NCBI RefSeq assembly: GCF_000325705.1
Contig: NC_019904.1
Coordinates: 4,466,001 to 4,530,000, forward strand
Length of the DNA stretch: 64,000 bases
Origin: Echinicola vietnamensis DSM 17526
GTDB taxonomy: Bacteria; Bacteroidota; Bacteroidia; Cytophagales; Cyclobacteriaceae
Reading direction: 5' to 3'
Positions 9,946 to 18,446 of this stretch are shown here, piece by piece. The position numbers and the translations under genes were made by a program. Numbering within the stretch: position 1 is the stretch's first letter; each line of letters begins with the position of its first letter. A model generated the notes under the pieces. The model did not search any database. It was given only the letters and a program-made list of their open reading frames with translations, and had not been told where the DNA came from.

Positions 9946-12900
9946 TTAGGTTTCCTTTTGTGCTGCCGCCAATTTTTGCTGGGCATACACCGAAGGAATG
10001 ACCTGATACTCTGCCTTAAAATGCTTGGTGAAATATTTGGCATTATTATACCCGACTTCATAGGCCACCTCCGCCACGGTCAATTGGCTTTCTCCCAACA
10101 ACTGGCAAGCACGTTCCAAGCGGATCATCCGAATAAACTCCAATGGTTTTTTGCCCGTTAGGGAAGTAAGTTTTTTATAAAGGTGCACCCGGCTCATGGC
10201 CAGTTCGCTGCTGAGCATTTCCACGGAAAGTTCAGGATTATCGATATTATCCTCCACCACTTTCACCGCTTTTTGGATCAACCGATCATCCAATGACTCC
10301 AGTTTCACCTCACTGGTGATGACCCCGATACGTTTTTTGAATCGCTCTTGGAGAAGGCTCCGCTCTTCCAAGAGGTTTCTGATCCGCAGCAGGAGGAGGT
10401 CGACGTTAAAAGGTTTCGTGATGTAGTGATTTGCCCCACTGTCAAGTCCTTCCAGTTGCTTTTCTTCGGATGATTTGGCCGTCAGGAGGATCACAGGGAT
10501 ATGGGAGGTTCGTAAATCTTTCTTCAGCAACTGACAGAGCTCCACGCCGTTCATCTTGGGCATCATCACATCACTGATCACCATATCCGGAATCTGCTCA
10601 AAAGCAATTTCACTCCCTTGCTGGCCATCCAAAGCGGTCAACACGTTATATTCCTCCACCAAGCAGGATTTCAAATAGTGAACGAAATCTTCATTGTCCT
10701 CCACCAATAACACGGTCTTCTTCTCAGACCTATCCGCTGTTTCCTGATCAAGTTCCGGATCGGTCGAGACGTGTTCCATCGGGACGATTTCTTCCACCGG
10801 AATCCTTACCGTAAACGTACTCCCCCGCCCAAGTTCACTTTCTAACAGCACTTCCCCTCTGTGCAGGCGCGCAAACTCCTGTACAATGGACAGGCCTATG
10901 CCACTTCCTTGGTTCAGGCTATCACTGTTTTCATCCCCTACAAAATAGCGCTCAAAAATCCGTTGTTGGTCTTCCTTTCCGATGCCCACTCCCGTATCCT
11001 GAACACTGATCGACAGGACTCCTTTTTCCTTTCCGGGCAGTGGCTTCTCATAATGGGCCGCCACATGGATCTCTCCACCCCGATAGGTGAATTTAAAGGC
11101 ATTGGAAAGCAGGTTAAAGAGTATTTTTTCCAATTTATCCACATCAAAATACGTAAACAACTGCGCTCTATTGGTATGAAAATCCAAGGCAATGTGTTTC
11201 TTTTCGGACAAGTCCTCAAACGACCGCGTGGTCTCACGCAAGAAACCGATGACATCTCCCTCCACGGGTGATAAATCAATGCCTTCCGTTTCAATTTTGC
11301 GAATATCCAACAATTGATTGATCAGGTTCATCAGCCGCTTGGCATTCCGCTGGATGGTCAGGTAATGGCTGCGCGTTTGCGGAGAATCGGTGGACTTCAG
11401 CAGCTTTTCCACCGGAGCCAAAATCAGGGTCAAGGGGGTCCTGAATTCATGACTCACATTCGTGAAAAATTTGGTTTTCATCCTGTCCAACTCCTGCATC
11501 CGCTTGGCTTCCTCTTTGTCCTGGGCGATCTGCAGCCGATCCTTTTCCCTGGCGATGATCTCCCGCTGGATGGCAATGACCACCAAGGCTACCAAAATAA
11601 AATAGATCAAAAAGGCCAAAGGCGTCTTCCAAAACGGTGCCAGCACTTCAATGTTCAGCAACTGTGCCTTTTCAGCCCAAATTCCATCGTTATTGGCAGC
11701 CTTTACCTTGAAGGTATAGTTTCCGGGGTCCAGGTTGGTATAGGTGGCTTTGGTAACACCATCTTCCACTTCCACCCAGTCGTTGTCAAAGCCTTCCATT
11801 TTATAGCGGTACCGGTTTTTGTCCGAGTGGATAAAATTCAAGGCTGCGAATTCAATGGAAAATACATTTTCATTATGCTTTAAGGTCAGCTTTTCGGTTT
11901 GATTGATGTTTTTTTCTAGCAGCACCCGACCGGAAACCTTTTCCCCTATATCTACTGCTTTATTAAACAACTGAAAATCGGTGAGGACAATTTTTGGACT
12001 TTCCTGGTTTACTTTCATTTTTTCAGGATAAAAAATATTATAGCCGTTGGCTCCGCCAAAGACCAATTCTCCTTGAGAAGTTTTCAGGGCGGAATTTTCA
12101 TTGAAAAAATTTCCCTGAAGGCCGTCCCCCACTCCAAAATTGCGAAAGCTAAGAACCAGGGAGTCAGGTTGATTTCTATTCACCGAAACTTCGCTCAGCC
12201 CGTTGGTAGTGCTGAGCCAGAGGTGGTACTGATCATCTTCCAGGATCTTGACGATATGATCCGAAGGAAGTCCATCGGTAGCATTAAAATTATAAAATCG
12301 CTCATTTTCCGCATCAAAATAGCTGAGTCCTTGGGTCGTGGCCACCCACATGATTCCCTTGCTATCCCTGAAAATGTCCATGATATTATTGCCCACCAAG
12401 GTGCTTTGGTCGCCCAAAACTTGCTGGTAAAACGTTGCTGCACCGGTTTGAAAATTGATCACATCGATTCCGTTGCCACCACCTATCCATAGGTTTCCCT
12501 CAAGGTCCTCCTGAAGGGAAGAGATGTAATCACAGTGTACAGGAATCGTTGATTCATTGGCCTTGAAGTGGATAAAACCATCCGTCTCAGGATCATAAAG
12601 ATCCAAGCCATTCCGCAAGGTCCCGGCCCAAACATTCCCCTGTTGGTCCTCATAGAGCTCCCAAACACTCTCCCCAGCCAGACTGCGTGGATCATTGGCA
12701 TTGGGCCAATAGTTCTTAAACTGCTTTCCATCATACTTGCTGAGCCCGTTCAGGTACGTTCCTATCCAAAGCACCCCCTGACTGTCCATCATCAGGTCCA
12801 CAATGATATCTCCGGCCAGGCTATTTTCATTTCCTGCCTCATGCCTGAACGAGGTGTATCGCTGCCTTTCCCGGTCGTAATACAGCAGTCCCCTGCCATT

Positions 12901-14076
12901 GGTGCCTATGTAAAAATTACCTTTTTCATCCTCGACAAAACAGTTGATGTCATTGTAGGGCAGGGAATGCTGAGCGGTCAACGAGTGCTTTACATGGGGA
13001 AAACGAATCAGTTTTTCATTGTACAGGTTAATGCCATTTTTAAAAGTACCTACCCAAATAATGCCGGAACGGTCTTTCATCAAGGCATACACACTGTTGT
13101 GCGCCAAGCTGTGGGGATTTTCAGCATCGTGCTGCAGATAACTGACACGCATGTCGGTTTTGTCCACGATATTGATTCCACCATGATCCGTACCTATCCA
13201 TATTTCCCCACTTTTGTTTTCTACAATGCCCCGAACTTGATTGTTGTTTAAGGTAATCTTCTTGGAATCGGTATCGAAATGATGTAACCGATCGACATAG
13301 CTGTCATAATAAAAAAGGCCTTCCCCATTTTCATACAAATAAATCCAAGCATCATCTTCCTGATCAATGAAAATTTCAAAATCATCGGTATAGTTGACCT
13401 TCTTTTGGGCAAACAGTTCGATCCGCCGGTTGACCTTAAGGGTTTTTCCGTCAAGAATGTCCACCGCGCCGTTAGAATAAACCAACCATACCTCACCTTG
13501 ACTGGTTTCATCCACCGCCGACAAATACTGGTAACTGATGCTTTCAATGTCCCCGGACACATGCTGAAGGTAAATGGTTTCGCCAGATGTGGGGTCATAA
13601 ATACTGATCCCTTGATTGGGGTGTCCAAACCAAAACCGGCCTTGCCGATCTTCATACACCAAACTGACTATATCACTTAATAAGTGGTATTTCGCAACAT
13701 ATGGGCCGAGCGAAGTGCTAAATGTTTCGGTTTTGGCATCATATACCTCCACCAAATTGTTCCGGTTCAACAGCCATAACTGGCCTTCTGGCCCCGGCAT
13801 GATTTTGCGGATACTGTTTTCTGTGAGTGAGGTGGTATCATTTGGGCGGTTTCGAAACACCCGAAATTCCTTTCCATCATAACGGTTTAGCCCGGAGTTC
13901 GTCCCCATCCAGATAAAGCCTTCTTTGTCTTGGTATATGGCCGTGACACTATTATTGGAAAGGCCGTCTTCCACCGTAAAGGTGCCAAATAGGTAATCTC
14001 CCTTCTGTGCAAAGGCATCAGAAAGGCCAAGCAATAGAAAACAAACGTACAGCAAAGGAGTAAAAGAACACTTCAT
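9946..14076 (-). CDS. Hybrid two-component system sensor/regulator (HTCS) with AraC output
   Basis: A 1376-residue fusion of sensor kinase, receiver and transcription factor. The order is: signal peptide (LLGLSDAFAQ); two periplasmic beta-propellers of reg_prop repeats (~40-690, many GxIWIGT-like motifs); Y_Y_Y domain (~738-795); a membrane segment (~812-838); HisKA with phospho-acceptor His876 in SHEFRTPL; HATPase (NLLSNAFKFT, DTGVGIG, GSGIGLSIV); receiver with Asp1169 in ISDVMMPK; and a C-terminal AraC HTH. Family members sense a glycan fragment in the periplasm and activate their PUL. It sits directly upstream of susCD, the likely target. I chose the ATG at 14076: the frame extends to a TTG at 14106, but the signal peptide starts at this ATG. 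Confidence 0.95.
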   Translation of the reverse strand: MKCSFTPLLYVCFLLLGLSDAFAQKGDYLFGTFTVEDGLSNNSVTAIYQDKEGFIWMGTNSGLNRYDGKEFRVFRNRPNDTTSLTENSIRKIMPGPEGQLWLLNRNNLVEVYDAKTETFSTSLGPYVAKYHLLSDIVSLVYEDRQGRFWFGHPNQGISIYDPTSGETIYLQHVSGDIESISYQYLSAVDETSQGEVWLVYSNGAVDILDGKTLKVNRRIELFAQKKVNYTDDFEIFIDQEDDAWIYLYENGEGLFYYDSYVDRLHHFDTDSKKITLNNNQVRGIVENKSGEIWIGTDHGGINIVDKTDMRVSYLQHDAENPHSLAHNSVYALMKDRSGIIWVGTFKNGINLYNEKLIRFPHVKHSLTAQHSLPYNDINCFVEDEKGNFYIGTNGRGLLYYDRERQRYTSFRHEAGNENSLAGDIIVDLMMDSQGVLWIGTYLNGLSKYDGKQFKNYWPNANDPRSLAGESVWELYEDQQGNVWAGTLRNGLDLYDPETDGFIHFKANESTIPVHCDYISSLQEDLEGNLWIGGGNGIDVINFQTGAATFYQQVLGDQSTLVGNNIMDIFRDSKGIMWVATTQGLSYFDAENERFYNFNATDGLPSDHIVKILEDDQYHLWLSTTNGLSEVSVNRNQPDSLVLSFRNFGVGDGLQGNFFNENSALKTSQGELVFGGANGYNIFYPEKMKVNQESPKIVLTDFQLFNKAVDIGEKVSGRVLLEKNINQTEKLTLKHNENVFSIEFAALNFIHSDKNRYRYKMEGFDNDWVEVEDGVTKATYTNLDPGNYTFKVKAANNDGIWAEKAQLLNIEVLAPFWKTPLAFLIYFILVALVVIAIQREIIAREKDRLQIAQDKEEAKRMQELDRMKTKFFTNVSHEFRTPLTLILAPVEKLLKSTDSPQTRSHYLTIQRNAKRLMNLINQLLDIRKIETEGIDLSPVEGDVIGFLRETTRSFEDLSEKKHIALDFHTNRAQLFTYFDVDKLEKILFNLLSNAFKFTYRGGEIHVAAHYEKPLPGKEKGVLSISVQDTGVGIGKEDQQRIFERYFVGDENSDSLNQGSGIGLSIVQEFARLHRGEVLLESELGRGSTFTVRIPVEEIVPMEHVSTDPELDQETADRSEKKTVLLVEDNEDFVHYLKSCLVEEYNVLTALDGQQGSEIAFEQIPDMVISDVMMPKMNGVELCQLLKKDLRTSHIPVILLTAKSSEEKQLEGLDSGANHYITKPFNVDLLLLRIRNLLEERSLLQERFKKRIGVITSEVKLESLDDRLIQKAVKVVEDNIDNPELSVEMLSSELAMSRVHLYKKLTSLTGKKPLEFIRMIRLERACQLLGESQLTVAEVAYEVGYNNAKYFTKHFKAEYQVIPSVYAQQKLAAAQKET

Positions 14077-14107
14077 CTGGCTATTGGGGTCATTGGGTAT
14101 TGCCAAT

Positions 14108-14143
14108 ATAGCGTAAACTTTACGTCAAATCAACTAATTTGAC
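14108..14143 (-). promoter_or_regulatory. Candidate HTCS promoter/operator with nested inverted repeats
   Basis: Upstream of the HTCS start, GTCAAAT-N6-ATTTGAC (14124-14143) is a perfect inverted repeat. It abuts CGTAAA-C-TTTACG (14112-14124). On the minus strand a TATATTGG box, one mismatch from TAnnTTTG, follows a TTG at roughly the expected ~20-base spacing. The arrangement suggests an autoregulated promoter. The assignment rests only on motif shape and position. Confidence 0.3.
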
Positions 14144-14228
14144 AAGAGCTGATAAGACACTATCATTTATAATTCATCCATTTACCGGGATCATCCGATC
14201 AAGGTACCCCAGTTGAAAATCACCTTAC

Positions 14229-14261
14229 CTTGCAACTTCTCCGTAAAAAGCCCTATCTTTG
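14229..14261 (+). promoter_or_regulatory. Bacteroidota-type promoter for the cobalamin operon
   Basis: An exact TAnnTTTG box (TATCTTTG, 14254-14261) is preceded by a CTTG at 14229-14232 with a 21-base spacer. This matches the Bacteroidota housekeeping promoter. Transcription would begin near 14267, just ahead of the cobalamin riboswitch. Confidence 0.6.
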
Positions 14262-14265
14262 CGGC

Positions 14266-14445
14266 AGTTTTTGGTACCTACTCGCCTTATTGGTGAATGG
14301 TTTAATAGGGAATCCGGTGAAAATCCGGAACTGTACCCGCAGCTGTAAGCTCCCAAAAGCAACTGGTATCCAAGCCACTGTCCGCCAATGCGGGTGGGAA
14401 GGCGCCAGGTGTGGAGCAAGTCAGAAGACCTGCCAACTACTGCAA
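14266..14445 (+). ncRNA. Cobalamin (B12/AdoCbl) riboswitch
   Basis: The conserved cobalamin aptamer core is visible: GGGAATCCGGTGAAAATCC at about 14308-14327, then GTACCCGCAGCTGTAAG, AAGCCACTG, GCGGGTGGGAAGGCG, and the B12-box AAGTCAGAAGACCTGCC ending near 14434. The aptamer ends about 190 bases before the ATG of a BtuB-like receptor. Flanks TTGCGGCAGTT (14259-14269) and AACTACTGCAA (14435-14445) are complementary and could form P1. However, the 5' arm overlaps the -7 promoter box, so only part of it may be transcribed. The element should repress the B12 uptake and salvage operon when cobalamin is plentiful. Confidence 0.95.
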
Positions 14446-14634
14446 TATTCAGAGCTTTCGGGTGAAAGGCTATGAAACCACGGGTGGTGCAAGCACCTTG
14501 CGACCTTCACCAATGGTTCCTTGCTGAAAAGGTCTTGGCCATTTCAGTATGAAATTGTCCTTAGCGCTGGGGACATTTTTACAGTTTTACCAGAAAGTTC
14601 ATAGTGTCCAATTATTAATCCTTTTAAACACGCT
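14446..14634 (+). promoter_or_regulatory. Expression platform and leader between the riboswitch and the B12 receptor
   Basis: This 189-base untranslated stretch contains a short GGTGC-AA-GCACC hairpin at 14486-14497 and complementary GGACA/TGTCC arms at about 14571 and 14605. I see no strong T-tract terminator, so control may act at translation initiation. That is an inference from the lack of a clear terminator. Confidence 0.4.
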
Positions 14635-16542
14635 ATGAACAAGCACATCTTTACGTTCAACAAAAAACGGGGATTTCTCCCCCTTCTCCTTGCTGGTGTT
14701 ACCTTTTGGCATGCCAATGCACAGGCTCAAGAAGCCCGTAACCTCGACGAAGTGGTCGTTACCGGTACCAAATTCGAACTTCCTGAAGAAAAATCCGGGA
14801 AGACCATCTACAAACTCGACCAAGCCGATATCGAGCGGAATGCCGGAAAAACCATCACCGACTTATTAAATGAAGTTCCCGGTATCCAGATCGATGGGAA
14901 TTTCAGTGCTCCCGGCACCAACATCAGCTATTTTGTACGCGGAGCCAGTAGCAAAAACACGCTCATCCTCATTGACGGCACGCCCATCAATGATCCCTCC
15001 TTGGCAGACGCCACCTATGATTTAAGGCTACTTCCACTGGATCAGGTCGAATCCATTGAAGTACTCAGAGGGGGACTCAGTACACTTTATGGCACAGGAG
15101 CTTCTGCTGCCGTGATCAATATCAAATTGAAGTCGGGCAATCAAAACAAAACGTTTGGCGGTTCTGCTGATTTCAGCGGAGGGTCATTTAACACCTATCG
15201 CGGCAACCTCAGTCTCAACGGCCAATCAGACCGATTTAACTACCTGGTTTCAGGAAGCTTATATCACTCTCAAGGTTTCTCTGCTGCAGCCGACACGGTG
15301 CCGGATGTGGAATTTGGTAGAGATGGCATCGACCGAAAAGACTTGATGGTCAAAATGGGCTATCAGTTTTCAGACCGGTTCAGCCTTGGTTTTCTATCCG
15401 GCTATGACGCCATGAAAGCAGACTACGATGGTGGCCCTTTCTTGGATGCCCAAAACCTCCAAACCAGCAATCAACTCCGCTTTGGATTGACGCCTACCTA
15501 TACCTATTCCAAAGGAGCGATCAAGCTTAAGTCGGTGTATAACATCAGTGAAAGGGAATTTATCAGTAGTTTCCCCTCCATATATGAGGGCAGAAACCTA
15601 CAGCTGGACCTCACCCAAGAACATCAACTGCTGGAAGGCCTTAAAGGACTTTGGGGCGTAAACCTCCAACAGCTCTCTTACGAGCAGCCGGGAGAGATCG
15701 TCTTTGAGGACAACCAATTCACCCTTGTTGATCCTTATGCTTCCTTTTTTTATGATGCACCAAGTGGCTTTAACATCCACGTCGGAGCCAGGGTCAATAC
15801 CCATACAAACTACGATGCCAAATTCATTTATAATGTAAACCCAAGCTATCTGTTTGACATTTCTGAAACGGTTTCGGCAAAAATACTGGCTTCAGTGGCG
15901 ACCTCCTATGTCACCCCTACGCTCTATCAGCTCAATTCTCCGGACTATGGAAACAGCCTGCTGAATCCTGAGGAATCCCTAAATTATGAACAAGGCATTT
16001 CCTTTTATATAGGCAATCAATTCACCTTCAATTTGGTGCATTTCACCAGAGACGAATCCAGCCCGATTGAATTTGTTTCCCTATTTGATGAAAACGGGGG
16101 ATATATTGGCGGAGAATACCAAAACACCACTGACCAAAGAAGAGTAGAGGGTTTTGAAGCGGATTTCTCTTGGTTGGTCAATCAATATTTTAGCATGACG
16201 GCCAATTTTGCCCATGTCAGTACAGACAAACCCGAAACCTTCTATCGGGTACCTGGCAGCAAATGGGGCATGGCTTTCAATGCCAATCCAGCAGAAAACA
16301 CCCAAGTTTCCTTGAAATACAATTACACCAGCAGTCGTACCGTCTATGATTATGGTGTAGGTGGAGCCTTTGACCTGGACAGCTATGGATTGGTGGATCT
16401 ATTTGTGCAGCAAAGATTGCTAAATGATAAATTGAACGTCTATGGCGGGGTCAATAATCTTTTGGATGAAGATTTTAATGCCATCTATGGCTATACCACC
16501 AGAGGCCGTAACTTTAGCATTGGGGCGCGGTATCAATTTTGA
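14635..16542 (+). CDS. BtuB-like TonB-dependent cobalamin/cobinamide receptor
   Basis: A 635-residue TonB-dependent outer-membrane receptor of BtuB size (E. coli BtuB is about 610). It has a signal peptide (ends HANAQA), a TonB-box-like NLDEVVVTGTKFE, a plug domain (ITDLLNEVPGIQIDGN; PLDQVESIEVLRGG; TLYGTGASAAVINI) and a 22-strand-like barrel with a C-terminal aromatic (GARYQF). The cobalamin riboswitch directly upstream and the cob genes downstream make corrinoid import the likely role. It lacks the SusC extensions, as expected for a vitamin rather than a glycan receptor. No BtuFCD genes are in the window, so inner-membrane import must be encoded elsewhere. Confidence 0.92.
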   Translation: MNKHIFTFNKKRGFLPLLLAGVTFWHANAQAQEARNLDEVVVTGTKFELPEEKSGKTIYKLDQADIERNAGKTITDLLNEVPGIQIDGNFSAPGTNISYFVRGASSKNTLILIDGTPINDPSLADATYDLRLLPLDQVESIEVLRGGLSTLYGTGASAAVINIKLKSGNQNKTFGGSADFSGGSFNTYRGNLSLNGQSDRFNYLVSGSLYHSQGFSAAADTVPDVEFGRDGIDRKDLMVKMGYQFSDRFSLGFLSGYDAMKADYDGGPFLDAQNLQTSNQLRFGLTPTYTYSKGAIKLKSVYNISEREFISSFPSIYEGRNLQLDLTQEHQLLEGLKGLWGVNLQQLSYEQPGEIVFEDNQFTLVDPYASFFYDAPSGFNIHVGARVNTHTNYDAKFIYNVNPSYLFDISETVSAKILASVATSYVTPTLYQLNSPDYGNSLLNPEESLNYEQGISFYIGNQFTFNLVHFTRDESSPIEFVSLFDENGGYIGGEYQNTTDQRRVEGFEADFSWLVNQYFSMTANFAHVSTDKPETFYRVPGSKWGMAFNANPAENTQVSLKYNYTSSRTVYDYGVGGAFDLDSYGLVDLFVQQRLLNDKLNVYGGVNNLLDEDFNAIYGYTTRGRNFSIGARYQF

Positions 16543-16699
16543 GTCCGCAGCAGCACTCAGTCAGGTATTGGGGCGCTGCCCCAGCCTGGCTGGGTGCTGC
16601 CGGTTTCCATCCTGCGCATAAAGGATGAAATCAGAAAAGCTCAAAAGAAGCCTGCCTCATGTGAAGTCAGGGTGATCCATCTATTACGAAGAAAGAAAA

Positions 16700-17056
16700 A
16701 TGATCAAAGAAAAGCGCTGCCCAAATTGCCAAAAAGCTTTTGCCTGCACAACGGAATGTTGGTGCAGTGCTTTTCCTCCTATTGTGCCGATAGGTGAACA
16801 GGGTGATTGCCTTTGTCCAAGCTGCTTAAAGTCCGCCATAAAAGCTCGGATTTCCAGTTGGATGACAGCACTAACGCCCCAAAAAATCAAAACCATTCAA
16901 ACCATGGGAAAACCCTCGTCCTTGATCGAGGGAATTGATTACACCATCAATGATCAGGGGCTCTTCGTATTTTCAGGTTGGTACTTGCTCAGACAAGGGA
17001 AATGCTGCGGCAATGGGTGTCAAAATTGTCCTTACCATAAACTCAAAGAGAAATGA
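16700..17056 (+). CDS. Cysteine-rich CWC domain fused to DUF5522
   Basis: A 118-residue soluble protein with 12 cysteines. The N-terminal half has the CWC pattern (C7-x2-C10, C16, C20-W-C22, C37-x-C39-x2-C42). The C-terminal half ends in the DUF5522 motif CCGNGCQNCPY (C102, C103, C107, C110), preceded by IEGIDYTIND. Both halves look like metal-binding knuckles, and neither has a known function. The stop overlaps the cobU start by 4 bases (ATGA), which argues for co-translation with B12 salvage enzymes. A role in handling metal or corrinoid in this pathway is only an inference. The gene is 157 bases after the receptor gene and the ATG is clear. Confidence 0.85.
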   Translation: MIKEKRCPNCQKAFACTTECWCSAFPPIVPIGEQGDCLCPSCLKSAIKARISSWMTALTPQKIKTIQTMGKPSSLIEGIDYTINDQGLFVFSGWYLLRQGKCCGNGCQNCPYHKLKEK

Positions 17057-17562
17057 TCCATTACATCACAGGCGGTGAACGCTCAGGAAAAAGCCGCTAT
17101 GCCCAGCAATTGGCTGAAAGCCTTACGAGGGCTCCCATTTATTTGGCCACTTCCAGGATTTGGGACCAAGACTTCCAGCAACGCGTGGACAGGCACCAAG
17201 CGGATCGCGATGAACGCTGGACCACCATGGAGGTGGAAAAGCACATTGGACAGGTAGATGTGGCCCAAAAAGTAGTGGTCATGGATTGTGTGACCCTCTG
17301 GCTTACCAACTGGTATGGCGATGCTAAAGGTGACATCACCAGCTGTCTGAAGGATTGCAAAGCAGAATTGGCCCAGTTATTTGCCTCCGCCCAACAGGGC
17401 ACCTTGATCGTCATCTCGAACGAAATCGGCATGGGACTCCATGCCCAAACGGAAACGGGCCGAAAGTTTACCGAACTACAAGGCTGGATAAATCAATACA
17501 TTGCCCAAAGGGCGGATAAGGCGGTTTTTATGGTCAGTGGCCTACCCCTCAACCTAAAATAA
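17053..17562 (+). CDS. cobU: Bifunctional adenosylcobinamide kinase / adenosylcobinamide-phosphate guanylyltransferase
   Basis: A 169-residue CobU homologue. It phosphorylates adenosylcobinamide and transfers GMP from GTP, giving AdoCbi-GDP for CobS. The P-loop GGERSGKS is at residues 7-14, followed by the RHQADRDERW region containing the His expected to accept the guanylyl group (His48). The MDCVTLWLTNW and ISNEIGMG motifs are also present. The length is close to the Salmonella enzyme (~180). It overlaps the CWC-DUF5522 gene by 4 bases. Confidence 0.95.
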   Translation: MIHYITGGERSGKSRYAQQLAESLTRAPIYLATSRIWDQDFQQRVDRHQADRDERWTTMEVEKHIGQVDVAQKVVVMDCVTLWLTNWYGDAKGDITSCLKDCKAELAQLFASAQQGTLIVISNEIGMGLHAQTETGRKFTELQGWINQYIAQRADKAVFMVSGLPLNLK

Positions 17563-17714
17563 CTCCTTGGGAATATCAAGTTTGGATTACGAAGGAAATG
17601 GTATATTGTATGTAGAAAAGGAGTATTGGGCGCTAAAGCAAACAAGGCAAACACCCAGCAGGAAATGGTCAAACCACTAAAAACAGTATCCTCAAATTTA
17701 TACCCTTAACGAAA

Positions 17715-18446
17715 ATGATCAAAAGTGTATTCAACTGGAGCGGCGGGAAAGACAGTGCATTGGCGCTGCATCATGTGCTGAAAGATGATTCAATCACTGT
17801 AGACAGCCTTTTGACTACCATCAACGGTCATCACCAACGGATTTCCATGCATGGCGTACGAAGGGAATTGCTTCACGCACAGGCCAAGTCCATAGGGATT
17901 CCCTTGGATGAACTGCTACTCCCGGAGATGCCCAGTATGGACACCTATAACCTGCTTATGGGCGAAAAGATGGACGCCTTCAAACGGGCCGGCATTACAG
18001 AAAGCATCTTTGGGGATATTTTCTTAGAGGACCTCAAACAATACCGGGAAGAAAAACTTGCTCAGAAAGGCCTTAAGGCACGCTTTCCACTATGGAAAAG
18101 AGACACCTCTGAGCTTATTCGGGAATTTTTGGATTTAGGGTTTAAAACGGTAGTCGTCTGTATCAAAGACACGGTAGTTCCCGAGGAATTTTTGGGCAGG
18201 GTCATTGACTTGGATTTTATCAAAGACCTGCCTTCGGCCATCGATCCGTGCGGAGAAAACGGAGAGTTTCATACGTTTGTGTTTGATGGTCCCATTTTCA
18301 CTTCAGCCATTCCCTTTACCTTTGGCGAAAAAGTCTTGCGCCGTTACGAGGCTCCGAAAGACCAAAAAGACAGCTGTTATTCCGATACCCAAGAACAGCC
18401 TAAAGCCGTGGGTTTTCACTTTCAGGACCTAAAACTGGACCAATAA
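17715..18446 (+). CDS. DUF71/Dph6-like PP-loop ATPase in the B12 operon
   Basis: A 243-residue adenine-nucleotide alpha-hydrolase-fold protein with the PP-loop SGGKDSALALHH at residues 10-21 and the family motif GDIFLEDLKQYREEKL. Archaeal and eukaryotic relatives (Dph6) amidate diphthine on EF2, a modification absent from bacteria. A subfamily of DUF71 proteins co-occurs with cobalamin salvage genes and has been predicted by comparative genomics to act in B12 salvage. Here it lies between cobU and cobT, and its stop overlaps the next start by one base (TAATG), which supports that context. The substrate, perhaps an amide of the corrin ring or side chain, is not established. Confidence 0.88.
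   Translation: MIKSVFNWSGGKDSALALHHVLKDDSITVDSLLTTINGHHQRISMHGVRRELLHAQAKSIGIPLDELLLPEMPSMDTYNLLMGEKMDAFKRAGITESIFGDIFLEDLKQYREEKLAQKGLKARFPLWKRDTSELIREFLDLGFKTVVVCIKDTVVPEEFLGRVIDLDFIKDLPSAIDPCGENGEFHTFVFDGPIFTSAIPFTFGEKVLRRYEAPKDQKDSCYSDTQEQPKAVGFHFQDLKLDQ

Noticed and set aside
12568..13251. 227-codon plus-strand frame opposite the HTCS propeller
   Set aside because: Antisense shadow of the reg_prop repeats; no domain or start signal.
14230..14475. Small plus-strand frame ahead of the B12 receptor
   Set aside because: It lies entirely within the cobalamin riboswitch, whose conserved RNA core explains the sequence.
16570..16582. GGGGC-GCT-GCCCC hairpin after the B12 receptor as a terminator
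   Set aside because: The stem is only 5 bp and no T-tract follows. The downstream genes probably depend on read-through from the riboswitch promoter.
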